A stretch of 64,000 nt of DNA from Yersinia thracica (GTDB lineage Bacteria; Pseudomonadota; Gammaproteobacteria; Enterobacterales; Enterobacteriaceae), in the NCBI RefSeq assembly GCF_902170565.1, contig NZ_CABHXX010000008.1:1-64000 (forward strand). Direction: 5' to 3'. The notes under the pieces are model-generated. The model had not been told where the DNA came from. It saw only the letters and a program-made list of their open reading frames with translations, and made no database searches. A program made the translations under genes and the position numbers. Shown in pieces: positions 50,253-59,061 of the stretch (within the stretch, counting starts at the first letter, position 1; every line of letters begins with the position of its first letter).

Positions 50253-50435
50253 AGCCGCAGGGGTGTTAGCTGCACCCACTCACCCGAATCGCTTACTGGT
50301 GTAAGCTCATCGGAATTAATGAGCCTCATCCTTGAGGCTCACCCTGCGGGCTAGTATAAATACTGTTCAAATCGGTTCCCGACCGATTTGCCGTTTACTG
50401 GCTGCCTACCTGCGATTCCAATTACTTTGGGGAGC
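50245..50435. repeat. ERIC-like dispersed repeat, copy 2 (inverted)
   Basis: On the minus strand it shares with copy 1 the blocks CCCGCAGGGTGAGCCTC, GAGGCTCAT, CGATGAG, GATTCGGGTGAG and a CAGC...CTTGAAGTA end. An internal AAATCGGT / ACCGATTT stem is specific to this copy. It fills the yraR-phnP gap and reaches into the yraR stop codon. Confidence 0.78.
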
Positions 50436-50440
50436 AATTA

Positions 50441-51205
50441 TTATAAGCTAATTATCTGATTATCTTGGGCAATAGTGACACCAGCGGGCAGTGTGTTGTC
50501 GAGCGCCCAGACATCCAACTGGTGACTGATGTGGGTCAGTAAAGTGGCTGTGGGCTGCAATAGCTCACTGATGGCGAGCGCCATGGTCACATCATTATGA
50601 TTACGTGGCGGTGGATTATGTTGTGAAAGATCCTGTGGCGGATGGCTGCAATCTTGCACCAGCAAATCAATGTTTTTACTGGCTAAAAACAGCGCGCTAT
50701 CAGCCGGTAACCCAATGGTGTCGGTGAGATAGGCGATAGTCCGGTTAGGGCTTTGCAGCAGATAGCCGAAAGTGATTTTTGAGTGATTTAAGGGGATGGG
50801 TGTGACCCGCAAATTGCCAAATTGAATCGGGTGAAATGCCCTTAATGGCGGCTGAAAAGCCAGTATTCCCGGGTGCTTATACAGATCGTCGCAGCCATCA
50901 GGATCTGGCGGCCCGTACACCGGGATCGTATTTCCGCATCCCCAACGTAACGGAAATAACCCCTGAACGTGATCCATGTGGTAATGTGTAAGCAAAAAAC
51001 GCTGAATTTCCCCCGCCGCAAATTGTTGATCCAGTGTCGGCAACCCCGCATCAATCAAGGTCGTTTCCCCCTGATAACGCAACATTGCACTGCAAGATTT
51101 ACGGCGCAGCGCGGGTTGCACTCTGGCTTTGACGCAAACCACACACTCACAGCCAAACACCGGCACCAGTTGGGCGCATCCGGTTCCTAACAATGTCAGT
51201 TCCAT
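50441..51205 (-). CDS. phnP: Phosphoribosyl 1,2-cyclic phosphate phosphodiesterase PhnP
   Basis: A 254-residue metallo-beta-lactamase-fold enzyme that opens ribosyl 1,2-cyclic phosphate, a product of C-P bond cleavage. The metal motif is LLTHYHMDHVQGL; the early zinc-binding Cys cluster CECVVCVKARVQ and the later PLNHSKITFGYLL are as in E. coli PhnP. It is the last gene of the phn operon and overlaps phnN by 10 bases. phnO, which lies between phnN and phnP in E. coli, is missing. Confidence 0.95.
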   Translation of the reverse strand: MELTLLGTGCAQLVPVFGCECVVCVKARVQPALRRKSCSAMLRYQGETTLIDAGLPTLDQQFAAGEIQRFLLTHYHMDHVQGLFPLRWGCGNTIPVYGPPDPDGCDDLYKHPGILAFQPPLRAFHPIQFGNLRVTPIPLNHSKITFGYLLQSPNRTIAYLTDTIGLPADSALFLASKNIDLLVQDCSHPPQDLSQHNPPPRNHNDVTMALAISELLQPTATLLTHISHQLDVWALDNTLPAGVTIAQDNQIISL

Positions 51206-51780
51206 GATTGACTCTCTTTGGTGTGGTCTGATGACGGGCCAATTGCCAGTAATTGCTGTAATTGCCCCAGTGTGTGGTGCAGTTCGCCGTCATTGCAAAG
51301 TTGCAGGCAGTTAACCGGCAGTTGTTGCTGATAATGTTGCGCCCGCTGTAAACGCGCCGCGATTTGCTCACTGTTTTCACGGCCACGTTGCTGTAAACGC
51401 TGGGCTAAAATGGCGGGCGAAACAGTCAGACACAGCGGCAGTAATTGGTGGTGATAGCGCCGTTCGGCCTCGGGTAAATAAGCGCGGGAGCCATTCACCA
51501 CCACATCCAGCCCGCGTTGCAGCCAGATATCAATCTCAATTCCCACCCCATAATGATGCTGATGTGCTTGCCAAAACAGCGCAAATAACCCCTGTTCGGC
51601 GCGCAATAAAAACTCCTGTTCACTCAGCGCGATATGATTTTCAGCGCCCGCGTGGGCCTCGCGGGTAATATAGCGGTGCGCGACCAGCATATTGGCGGGC
51701 ATGGCCGCCCGTAGCGCAGACAGCAGGCAATCCTTACCGGCACCGGAAGCGCCCATCAGATAGATTAAGCGCGCCATCAA
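51196..51780 (-). CDS. phnN: Ribose 1,5-bisphosphate phosphokinase PhnN
   Basis: A 194-residue guanylate kinase-like enzyme that converts ribose 1,5-bisphosphate to PRPP. Walker A is YLMGASGAGKDCLL. Other family features are VAHRYITREAHAGAENHIAL and VVNGSRAYLPEA. It overlaps phnM by 4 bases and phnP by 10. Confidence 0.95.
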   Translation of the reverse strand: MMARLIYLMGASGAGKDCLLSALRAAMPANMLVAHRYITREAHAGAENHIALSEQEFLLRAEQGLFALFWQAHQHHYGVGIEIDIWLQRGLDVVVNGSRAYLPEAERRYHHQLLPLCLTVSPAILAQRLQQRGRENSEQIAARLQRAQHYQQQLPVNCLQLCNDGELHHTLGQLQQLLAIGPSSDHTKESQSWN

Positions 51781-52925
51781 AATACCTGTATTCCTTGCCG
51801 CCAGACATTTTGCACGTAAACATGTTGACCCTGCGGGCCATCATGGGTGCGAGCTAAGATCAAATCCGCGCGTTTTCCCTCGGCAATCACACCGCGATCC
51901 TCCAGCCCCAAGGCCCGGGCGGGATTGCGTGTCACCAGATTGACCGCTTGCGGCAAAGTAAAACTGTTGGTCGAGTCCTGCGCGATACGAAATGCCGCAT
52001 CCAGCAAGCTGGCGGGGTAATAGTCGGAAGACAAAATATCCAATACGCCCAGTGTCGCCAGTTGGTGTGCCGCCACATTACCGGAATGGGAGCCACCGCG
52101 CACAATATTGGGCGCGCCCATCAAAACCTGTAACCCATGCTGGTGCGAAGCCCTGGCCGCCACTTCGGTGGTGGGAAATTCGGCAATCACACTGCCCAAT
52201 TGTTGTGATTCCGCCACATGTTCGGCGGTGGCATCGTCATGGCTGGCTAGCGCAATGCCTCGTTGGCGGCAGTGTGCGGCGATAGCCTGCCGGTTTTGCC
52301 CTGACCAGCGGGCTGAAAGGCTGATTTGCTCTTCTTCAAATTCCGCCATCTGCCGGTCGTTAAGGTGATATTTCCCCTGATAATATTCACGATACTTGGC
52401 CCGTGAAGCAAACTGGCGCTGGCCCGGCGAGTGATCCATCAAAGAAACCAATGAAAGCTCTGGCTGCATCATCAGTTCTTCAAACAGTGGCAAGGTGCTG
52501 TCATGGGGTAATTCACAGCGTAAATGAATCCGGTGTTCAGCTCGATTTAATCCCGCCCGCTGACTCTCGACCACCGCATTAATCATTTTTTGCAGATTAT
52601 CCAGCCGATGACCGCCATCGCGCACATCGCCGACAGCCACGGCATCTAACACCGTGGTGATGCCGCTGGCCACCATCAGCGCATCGTGGCTGCTCATTGC
52701 TGAATGTGCGGGCCAATCCACATTGGGGCGCGGGGTGAAAAACTTGTCGAGATTATCAGTATGCAGCTCGATCAACCCCGGCAATAACCAGCTATTTTGT
52801 CCATCAAGAGCCGCTGAAAGTTGCGTCGGGCGATCACTGAAACTGCGGATCACGCCCTGGTGGATTTCTAGCGATCCGCTGACCACTTGATCCTCAAGAA
52901 TAAGATTAATGTTATTGAGGATCAT
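51777..52925 (-). CDS. phnM: RPnTP hydrolase PhnM
   Basis: A 382-residue amidohydrolase-superfamily enzyme that removes pyrophosphate from alkylphosphonate ribosyl triphosphate. The metal motif is [17 protein letters not shown]; later conserved parts are [31 protein letters not shown] and [14 protein letters not shown]. It overlaps phnL by 4 bases (ATGA), giving translational coupling. Confidence 0.96.
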   Translation of the reverse strand: MILNNINLILEDQVVSGSLEIHQGVIRSFSDRPTQLSAALDGQNSWLLPGLIELHTDNLDKFFTPRPNVDWPAHSAMSSHDALMVASGITTVLDAVAVGDVRDGGHRLDNLQKMINAVVESQRAGLNRAEHRIHLRCELPHDSTLPLFEELMMQPELSLVSLMDHSPGQRQFASRAKYREYYQGKYHLNDRQMAEFEEEQISLSARWSGQNRQAIAAHCRQRGIALASHDDATAEHVAESQQLGSVIAEFPTTEVAARASHQHGLQVLMGAPNIVRGGSHSGNVAAHQLATLGVLDILSSDYYPASLLDAAFRIAQDSTNSFTLPQAVNLVTRNPARALGLEDRGVIAEGKRADLILARTHDGPQGQHVYVQNVWRQGIQVF

Positions 52926-53704
52926 GATGGGATCTCCGTGCTGACATTAGACGGCGGTGGGGTCATGGTAAGTAGGCGGTCACTGACATGATTGCGCACA
53001 TTTTCATCGTGGAAAATCCCGACAATCGCCGCTCCGCGCTGTTTGGCTTCATCAATCAAGCTAACCACCGCCGCGCTATTGGTGCTGTCCAGTGAGGCGG
53101 TCGGCTCATCCAGCAGTAAAATAGGGTAATCGACGATAAAACCACGGGCGATATTGACCCGCTGTTGTTCGCCGCCGGAAAAGGTGGAGGGGGCCAAATC
53201 CCACAATCTCGGCGGCACATTGAGGCGAGTTAGCAAGTCTTGCGCCCGCTGTTGGCAGATTTGCCGATCAAACCCCAGCTCCAGCAAGGGCTGCATCACC
53301 ACATTTAATGCACTGATCCGCGGGATCACCCGCAAAAATTGGCTGACCCAACCCACGGTATGGCGGCGCACCGCCATAATCTGCCGGGCTTCGGCGCTCA
53401 CCATATCCAGCCATTCGCCCTGATGTTTCACCCAGATATGGCCGCTGTCGGGTAAATAATTGGCATATAAAGAGCGCAGTAAGGTCGATTTTCCGCTGCC
53501 GGAATGGCCGTGTAGCACCACACATTCTCCACTGCTGACTTCCAGCGAAGTTTGATGCAGCACCGGCAGACGAATGCCGTGCTGGTGGTGTAATACAAAG
53601 GTTTTACTGAGATTTTCAACTTTGAGTTGTAAGGATTTCATAGGCAGCTGTAGGGGTTTGATAGACAGTTTTAAGGGTTTGATGGACAGTTGCAGGGAGT
53701 TCAT
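52922..53704 (-). CDS. phnL: C-P lyase complex ATP-binding subunit PhnL
   Basis: A 260-residue ABC-type ATPase of the C-P lyase system. Walker [11 protein letters not shown], signature [14 protein letters not shown], Walker [13 protein letters not shown] and switch FHDE are present. The first 30 residues are not part of the family: they are four degenerate seven-residue repeats ([28 protein letters not shown]) made by a 21-base tandem repeat. Which Met is used is open; GAGAG upstream favours 53704, while the Met at 53641 would trim most repeats. Confidence 0.93.
   Translation of the reverse strand: MNSLQLSIKPLKLSIKPLQLPMKSLQLKVENLSKTFVLHHQHGIRLPVLHQTSLEVSSGECVVLHGHSGSGKSTLLRSLYANYLPDSGHIWVKHQGEWLDMVSAEARQIMAVRRHTVGWVSQFLRVIPRISALNVVMQPLLELGFDRQICQQRAQDLLTRLNVPPRLWDLAPSTFSGGEQQRVNIARGFIVDYPILLLDEPTASLDSTNSAAVVSLIDEAKQRGAAIVGIFHDENVRNHVSDRLLTMTPPPSNVSTEIPS
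53635..53704 (-). repeat. 21-bp in-frame tandem repeat at the phnL 5' end
   Basis: Three to four imperfect 21-base units of the type AAACCCTTAAAACTGTCTAT encode the heptad-like LxLSIKP repeats ahead of the conserved PhnL N-terminus. Confidence 0.8.
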
Positions 53705-53717
53705 AGTCAGCTCTCAA

Positions 53718-54524
53718 TCAGTTTTGCAGCACGGATGAAACCAGTAATTGGGTATAAGGATGGTGAGGATCATCCAGCACCCGGTCAGTGAGGCCGCTTT
53801 CGATAACCCGGCCCTCTTTCATCACCAGCAGGCGGTTAGCCAATAGGCGGGCGACCCCCAAGTCATGGGTGACAATCACCACCGCCAGTTGCATTTCCAC
53901 CACCAGATTGCGCAGTAAATCCAGTAACCGTGCTTGCACTGACACATCCAGACCGCCAGTCGGTTCGTCCATAAACACCAGCTTTGGATGAGTCACCAGA
54001 TTGCGAGCAATTTGCAATCGCTGTTGCATCCCGCCGGAGAAGGTGGTGGGCAGGTCATCCAGACGGGATAAGGGGATCTCAACATCTTCCAGCCAGCGGC
54101 CTGCTTGTTGGCGAATTTCGCCATAATGGCGCTGTCCGATAGCCATCAGCCGTTCGCCGATATTGCCGCCCGCCGAGACTTGTGGCCGCAATCCATCCAG
54201 CGGATGCTGATGAACCACGCCCCATTCAGTGCGCAGTAAGCGGCGGCGTTGGCTTTCTGCCATCTGATATAAATCAAGCGCTTGCTGTGCATCTGGGCGG
54301 TAAATAATTTGTCCCTGTTGCGGCGTCAGGCGGGCTGAAATGGATTTCAGCAAAGTGGTTTTCCCCGAGCCAGATTCGCCAACAATCCCTAATACTTCGC
54401 CGGGATACAGTTGGAAAGAGACCTCGCTGAACCCCTTACCCGGCGCATACAAATGGGTGAGATTCTCCACCGACAGCAGCGGATGGGCGGCGGTGGAGGT
54501 TAAAATAGCGGCTTGTGAAATCAT
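53718..54524 (-). CDS. phnK: C-P lyase complex ATP-binding subunit PhnK
   Basis: A 268-residue ABC ATPase that docks onto the PhnGHIJ core. Walker A GESGSGKTT, signature FSGGMQQRLQIARN, Walker B LVFMDEPTGGLD and switch VTHDLGVARL are intact. The ATG at 54524 overlaps the phnJ stop by 4 bases; the ORF runs further upstream inside phnJ without homology. The tail DDPHHPYTQLLVSSVLQ resembles peptide-transport ATPases, as known for PhnK. Confidence 0.96.
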   Translation of the reverse strand: MISQAAILTSTAAHPLLSVENLTHLYAPGKGFSEVSFQLYPGEVLGIVGESGSGKTTLLKSISARLTPQQGQIIYRPDAQQALDLYQMAESQRRRLLRTEWGVVHQHPLDGLRPQVSAGGNIGERLMAIGQRHYGEIRQQAGRWLEDVEIPLSRLDDLPTTFSGGMQQRLQIARNLVTHPKLVFMDEPTGGLDVSVQARLLDLLRNLVVEMQLAVVIVTHDLGVARLLANRLLVMKEGRVIESGLTDRVLDDPHHPYTQLLVSSVLQN

Positions 54525-55387
54525 GGGATATTCACCTCTGGTGCAGCGGCCTGAGCCAATTGCTGCTGGCAATAATCAGTATCCGAGCAAACAAACATCC
54601 GGCTGCCTTTATCATCCATCACCACTTCATCAAGATAACTGTGGCGCGAGCCGCACAGGGCGCAAGGCTCATCCCATTGCTGCACGGTAAACGGGTGGTC
54701 GTCGAAATCCAGACTTTCTACCTTGGTAAAGGGCGGCAGGGCATAAAGGCGCTTTTCCCGACCGGCGCCAAACAGTTGCAGTGCGGGCATCATGTGCATC
54801 TTGGGGTTATCAAATTTCGGGATTGGCGACGGGTCCATCACGTAGCGGTCATTCACTTTCACCGGATAGGCATAGGTGGTGGCGATATGGCCGTAGCGGG
54901 CGATATCTTCATACAGCTTTACCTGCATCACGCCATACTCCTCCAAAGCATGCATTTTGCGGGTTTCAGTTTCGCGCGGTTCAATAAAGCGTAGCGGCTC
55001 AGGGATAGGTACTTGATAGATAATAATTTGATCTTCAGTCAGCGCTGTTTCTGGAATGCGGTGCCGGGTCTGGATCAAGGTGGCGTCAGTGGTTTTTTCC
55101 GTGGTGGCGACCCCGCTGACCCGCTGGAAGAAGCGGCGGATCGACACCGCGTTGGTGGTGTCATCGGCCCCTTGGTCGATCACTTTCAGCACGTCATAGC
55201 GGCCAATCAAACAGGCGGTTAGCTGAATGCCACCAGTGCCCCAGCCATAGGGCATCGGCATCTCGCGCCCGCCAAATGGCACCTGATAGCCGGGAATGGC
55301 CACGGCTTTCAGTAGTGCGCGGCGCAGGGTGCGTTTGGTTTGCTCATCCAGATAGCCCAGATTATAACCGGCGAGGATTTCAGTCAT
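54521..55387 (-). CDS. phnJ: Alpha-D-ribose 1-methylphosphonate 5-phosphate C-P lyase PhnJ
   Basis: A 288-residue radical SAM enzyme that breaks the carbon-phosphorus bond. The iron-sulfur ligands are in DEPCALCGSRHSYLDE (two Cys three apart) and MFVCSDTDYC; the latter also holds the essential thiyl-radical Cys. GGREMPMPYGWGTGGIQLTA and DQGADDTTNAVSIRRFF are conserved blocks. The ATG at 55387 overlaps the phnI stop by 8 bases and gives a length near E. coli's 281; the ORF extends 64 codons upstream into phnI without homology. Confidence 0.97.
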   Translation of the reverse strand: MTEILAGYNLGYLDEQTKRTLRRALLKAVAIPGYQVPFGGREMPMPYGWGTGGIQLTACLIGRYDVLKVIDQGADDTTNAVSIRRFFQRVSGVATTEKTTDATLIQTRHRIPETALTEDQIIIYQVPIPEPLRFIEPRETETRKMHALEEYGVMQVKLYEDIARYGHIATTYAYPVKVNDRYVMDPSPIPKFDNPKMHMMPALQLFGAGREKRLYALPPFTKVESLDFDDHPFTVQQWDEPCALCGSRHSYLDEVVMDDKGSRMFVCSDTDYCQQQLAQAAAPEVNIP

Positions 55388-56498
55388 GGCGCGGCTCCTG
55401 TTGTTCTGTAGCTGCGGATAAATGCTCACGCCGCAGGCGCTTGAGTAACTCGAGTTCGGCCTGGAAATCCACGTAATGGGGCAGTTTGAGGTGAGAGACA
55501 AAACCGGCGGCTTCGACATTATCGGCGTGGGATAATACAAATTCTTCATCCTGCGCCGGGCTGGCGACCTCTTCGGCATATTCCCGGCTTTGCAGGGCGC
55601 GGTCCATCAGAGCCATCGACATGGCTTTGCGCTCTCCACGGCCAAACACCAGCCCATAACCGCGGGTAAAGTGCGGCGGTTCTGACTCTGGACTGACAAA
55701 ACCATTCACCATTTCACATTCGGTCAGCAGGATTTCGCCGATATCAATGGCAAATCCCAGTTCTTCCGGCTCAATGGAAATTGTCAGGTAGCCCGTGCGG
55801 ATCTCAGCGGCGAATGGGTGAGTGCGGCCATAACCGCGCTGGGTGGAATATCCTAGCGCCAGCAGGAAACCCTCATCACCACGCACCAGTTGTTGCAGCC
55901 GTGCCGAGCGATTGCACGGGTAAACCGGCGGATGGCGGGTGATATCTTCCGGCGGGGTCTCGTCATCTTGCTCAACTTTTGCTAATTGCTCTTGGGCCAA
56001 TAAATCAAATACATGGGCGCAATTATTTGGCGATAAATCTTCTAACGATGCTGCCCTGCCATTGGGGGTGCGCGGCGCATCTCCTGCGGCCAGCAGGGTG
56101 AAATCCAGTAGCCGGTGGGTGTAATCGTAAGTCGGGCCAAGCACTTGCCCGCCGGGCAAATCTTTGTAAATGGCGGAGATACGCCGCTCCAGCCGCATAT
56201 TGCCAGTGGTCAGCGGTTGGCTGACTGCCAGACGCGGTAAGGTGGTGCGGTAGGCGCGCAGCAGGAAAATCGCCTCCACCAAATCACCGCTGGCCTGTTT
56301 GATGGCCAATGCGGCCAATTCCCTGTCATAAATACCGCCCTCAGTCATCACCCGATCCACCGCCAGCCCGAGCTGTTGCTCAATTTGTTCGCAATCGACC
56401 GCCGGGATTTGTGTAGCGCCACGGCGCTGGTGTTCCAGTAATTGATGGGCGGCGGCAATGGCTTTTTCGCCCCCTTTGACGGCAACGTACATCAGCAC
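55380..56498 (-). CDS. phnI: C-P lyase core subunit PhnI
   Basis: A 372-residue core subunit required to couple phosphonate to ATP-derived ribose in the PhnGHLM reaction. Recognisable are MYVAVKGGEKAIAAAHQLL, SAIYKDLPGGQVLGPTYDYTHRLLDF, GYSTQRGYGRTHPFAAEIR and HVKLPHYVDFQ-like LKLPHYVDFQAELELLKRLR. Slightly longer than E. coli PhnI (354) through the C-terminus. It overlaps phnH by 7 bases. Confidence 0.96.
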   Translation of the reverse strand: MLMYVAVKGGEKAIAAAHQLLEHQRRGATQIPAVDCEQIEQQLGLAVDRVMTEGGIYDRELAALAIKQASGDLVEAIFLLRAYRTTLPRLAVSQPLTTGNMRLERRISAIYKDLPGGQVLGPTYDYTHRLLDFTLLAAGDAPRTPNGRAASLEDLSPNNCAHVFDLLAQEQLAKVEQDDETPPEDITRHPPVYPCNRSARLQQLVRGDEGFLLALGYSTQRGYGRTHPFAAEIRTGYLTISIEPEELGFAIDIGEILLTECEMVNGFVSPESEPPHFTRGYGLVFGRGERKAMSMALMDRALQSREYAEEVASPAQDEEFVLSHADNVEAAGFVSHLKLPHYVDFQAELELLKRLRREHLSAATEQQEPRHD

Positions 56499-57073
56499 AC
56501 CTCCACATGGGTAGTGCGTGGGATTGCCATCAGGTTCTCGCCACAGGTGAGTAGAAAATCGAGGCCCGCGGGGAAGGCGGCGGGGCGGTTAAGCAAGTCA
56601 TTCAGCACGGCAGAGGGTAATTGCGGCGCGACCCTGCGGTAGTGTTCAATTCCCGGTCCGCGTAGGCGCAGAGGTACGCCGTGATGCAGGTTTGCTACCT
56701 GAAGAATGACCGTGGTGGAGTGCTCCGGCGAAAGTTCGTTACCCGCTGGGCAGTTAGCCAGCAAATCTTCTGTTATCTCATGGTCAAATAAGGCAAAACT
56801 GGCAGCATTGATGCTAGCCGTCAGGGGTGCTCCGCAATGAAAGCGTACATTCTGCTGCACGGCATCACTGTTAAGTGCTGGTGCTAAATAGAGCGGCGTT
56901 TCCTGATCCGCCAGAGTCAGCAAAATACTGGTGGTGGCGGGATTTAATGGTGACCAGCCGCGACTATGGGGTAGCGAAATCAAGACCCCAGGCTCACTTA
57001 ACGCTTTGAGAATACGGCGAAAAGCGTGCTGGGCATCATCAACCGGCTGGTCGAAATGGGTTAATAAACTCAT
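56492..57073 (-). CDS. phnH: C-P lyase core subunit PhnH
   Basis: A 193-residue core subunit with a PLP-transferase-like fold lacking cofactor. Recognisable are DDAQHAFRRILKALSEPGV, PLNPATTSILLTLADQETPLYL and FPAGLDFLLTCGENLMAIPRTT. It overlaps phnG by one base (TAATG) and phnI by seven. Confidence 0.96.
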   Translation of the reverse strand: MSLLTHFDQPVDDAQHAFRRILKALSEPGVLISLPHSRGWSPLNPATTSILLTLADQETPLYLAPALNSDAVQQNVRFHCGAPLTASINAASFALFDHEITEDLLANCPAGNELSPEHSTTVILQVANLHHGVPLRLRGPGIEHYRRVAPQLPSAVLNDLLNRPAAFPAGLDFLLTCGENLMAIPRTTHVEVC

Positions 57074-57549
57074 TAATCCTCTCCTCGCACTAAGGTGAAG
57101 AAATCAACTTTGCTGGTGGCGATAGCTTGGGCGCGTAATTCCCGCCGTTCTTGCTGTATCGCCGCCAGCGGGTGAATAACGGTTTTGAGTAGCAATTCAC
57201 TCAGGCCAGCCGGTTTGCCGTTAACCCTTGAAAGCTGTAATAACGCATCCAGCAGGGCGCAAAGTTCTGCATGGGGCTTATTGCGCCCGGCAATGTAGCT
57301 GTAGCCGTAGGTGTCCGCGCTATCATCGAGTTTGATAACCGCGCGGGTGATGGTCATATCGCCCAGAATAAACCGGCGGCCAGTGCCGCCCATCCGCGCC
57401 TGCAATTGGTTTAAACCCATCTCGGGGGCGCGAATCACTTGATATTGCGGCGACAGATTCAAAGGTTGCCAATGGGCAAGCAATTGCGCCGGTTGGCTGT
57501 GGGCCAACACTGACATCCAGCCCTGCCGCGTGCTCGAGGTACTTTCCAT
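57073..57549 (-). CDS. phnG: C-P lyase core subunit PhnG
   Basis: A 158-residue core subunit. Conserved: RQGWMSVLAHSQPAQL, YQVIRAPEMGLNQLQARMG, GRRFILGDMTITRAVIKL and KVDFFTLVRGED. It begins immediately after the phnF stop with no gap, so phnF is co-transcribed with the core genes. Confidence 0.96.
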   Translation of the reverse strand: MESTSSTRQGWMSVLAHSQPAQLLAHWQPLNLSPQYQVIRAPEMGLNQLQARMGGTGRRFILGDMTITRAVIKLDDSADTYGYSYIAGRNKPHAELCALLDALLQLSRVNGKPAGLSELLLKTVIHPLAAIQQERRELRAQAIATSKVDFFTLVRGED

Positions 57550-58275
57550 TTAGTGCTCCATAGTCAGTTCAATCATGTCAGCGCGGGTCAGACTGACGGA
57601 GTACTCCGCCACCTGCCGGCTAGCAACACCAATATTCAAGGTGCGCACACAGAGCAATGGGGCGTGGGTAGCAATTTCCAGCAAGCGGCTCTCTTTGGCT
57701 TGAGCACGGCGGGCGCTAATGCGAGTTTGGCTACGGCTTAATGGCTGTTGCAGATGCTGGCTGATGAATTGATGCAGTGAGCCAGAGTTAAACTGCTGTA
57801 ATGCGGGCCACCAATTCAGGTCTGGCAGGTAGTGATCAATAACACAGACTGGGACCCCATTGACTCGGCGTAAGGTGCGCAAATGAATCACTGTCGTCCC
57901 TTCATCCAAAGACAGCGCTTTGGCGACATGCTCAATACAGGGGCGTAAAACTGCGAGTAAGCGCTCACTGGTGGGGTCACTGCCCTGATCCAATAAGTTT
58001 TGGCTAAAGCGCGCATTGGCATGCAGCGGATAATCATAAGGGCGCATCAACACCAGAATGCCGATGCCCTGCCGGCGTTGCAGCCAGCCGCGCTCGACCA
58101 GTTCATCGACGGCGCGGCGCAGAGTATGGCGATTCACCTGATAGCGCTCGGCCAATTGTTGCTCGGAAGGCAGATAGTCGCCACAGCGATAAGCGCCGCG
58201 CAACTCTTGCTCTAACTGGGCCGCAATTTGTTGATAGCGGGTGGGATAGCTGGTCGGTGGTCTAGATAAGTACAT
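57550..58275 (-). CDS. phnF: GntR-family regulator PhnF
   Basis: A 241-residue GntR/HutC-type regulator. The winged HTH (about 10-75) shows YRCGDYLPSEQQLAERYQVNRHTLRRAVDELVERGWLQRRQG; only parts of this are diagnostic. The UTRA effector domain ends TRADMIELTMEH, as in E. coli. The ATG at 58275 fits the E. coli N-terminus and follows AAGGG; 20 upstream codons are excluded. Here it is the first phn gene: phnC, phnD and phnE are not present upstream. Confidence 0.94.
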   Translation of the reverse strand: MYLSRPPTSYPTRYQQIAAQLEQELRGAYRCGDYLPSEQQLAERYQVNRHTLRRAVDELVERGWLQRRQGIGILVLMRPYDYPLHANARFSQNLLDQGSDPTSERLLAVLRPCIEHVAKALSLDEGTTVIHLRTLRRVNGVPVCVIDHYLPDLNWWPALQQFNSGSLHQFISQHLQQPLSRSQTRISARRAQAKESRLLEIATHAPLLCVRTLNIGVASRQVAEYSVSLTRADMIELTMEH

Positions 58276-58417
58276 GGCAGATAACCCTTCTCTGTGTATC
58301 AACACTCCCGTCAGCCATCCACACTGAAACAACAAAAGTCACAATATTGATGAGCAGGTGGCGGAGTGTCATGGTGATAGCCCGTAAGTTTTCTCACCGC
58401 TATGCTGGCGGTTTTTA

Positions 58418-58424
58418 ATGACAG
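58418..58424 (-). promoter_or_regulatory. Possible PhoB half-site upstream of phnF
   Basis: On the minus strand CTGTCAT is followed by TAAA, matching the first repeat and AT spacer of a Pho box; the second repeat is poor. Weak candidate 143 bases upstream of phnF. Confidence 0.3.
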
Positions 58425-58571
58425 TAGGGTTAAGCTGAGATGGCGGAATGATGAAGTTTTACCGGGTTGATAACGCGGTTTTCGCAGGGGAAGTGTATTT
58501 TGGGCGGATATTAAGAGGAAAGATGGGTCGCCATTCTGGACTCGGGCAGTGCGCAGAATGGCGAAAATACA

Positions 58572-59036
58572 TTACCGTAAATGATGAATAACCTGATTAC
58601 CGCTGCCGCGCCAGATAAGTGAAGGGTCTTTGAGATCTTGCACAAATTTACCATCGACCAGCACATTAATTAAATCAACCACTTGCTGCTGTTCGGTGGT
58701 CAGTTCAGCCAGTGTATAGCCGGTCCAGACCCAAATATCTTTGCCGTCGCACTCTTGGCGCACACGTTTTACCAGTTGCAGAATGGCGGGCAGATTTTGC
58801 GGATGTAGCGGATCACCGCCGGAGAGGGATAGCCCTTGCCGACGGATGCGCGAGTCATTCAGATCCACAACAATCCGATCTTCCATTTCTTGGGTAAAGG
58901 GTTTACCCGAATTCAGTCGCCAGGTGCTTTTGTTATAACAGCCCACACACTCGTGCACACAGCCGGAGACAAACAGCGTGCAGCGGGTGCCAGGGCCGTT
59001 GATGACATCGACACTATAATATTGATGATAATTCAA
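58572..59036 (-). CDS. nrdG: Anaerobic ribonucleotide reductase activating protein NrdG
   Basis: A 154-residue radical SAM activase that installs the glycyl radical on NrdD. The cluster motif CVHECVGC (Cys-x3-Cys-x2-Cys) lies near residue 26, and LSLSGGDPLHPQNL is the SAM-contact region. It starts 25 bases after the nrdD stop in one operon. Confidence 0.97.
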   Translation of the reverse strand: MNYHQYYSVDVINGPGTRCTLFVSGCVHECVGCYNKSTWRLNSGKPFTQEMEDRIVVDLNDSRIRRQGLSLSGGDPLHPQNLPAILQLVKRVRQECDGKDIWVWTGYTLAELTTEQQQVVDLINVLVDGKFVQDLKDPSLIWRGSGNQVIHHLR

Positions 59037-59061
59037 TGTGTTAATAAACCTAATAGAGTAA

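Noticed and set aside
54521-55579. Longer reading of phnJ from 55579
   Set aside because: The extra 64 residues lie inside phnI in another frame and have no similarity to PhnJ.
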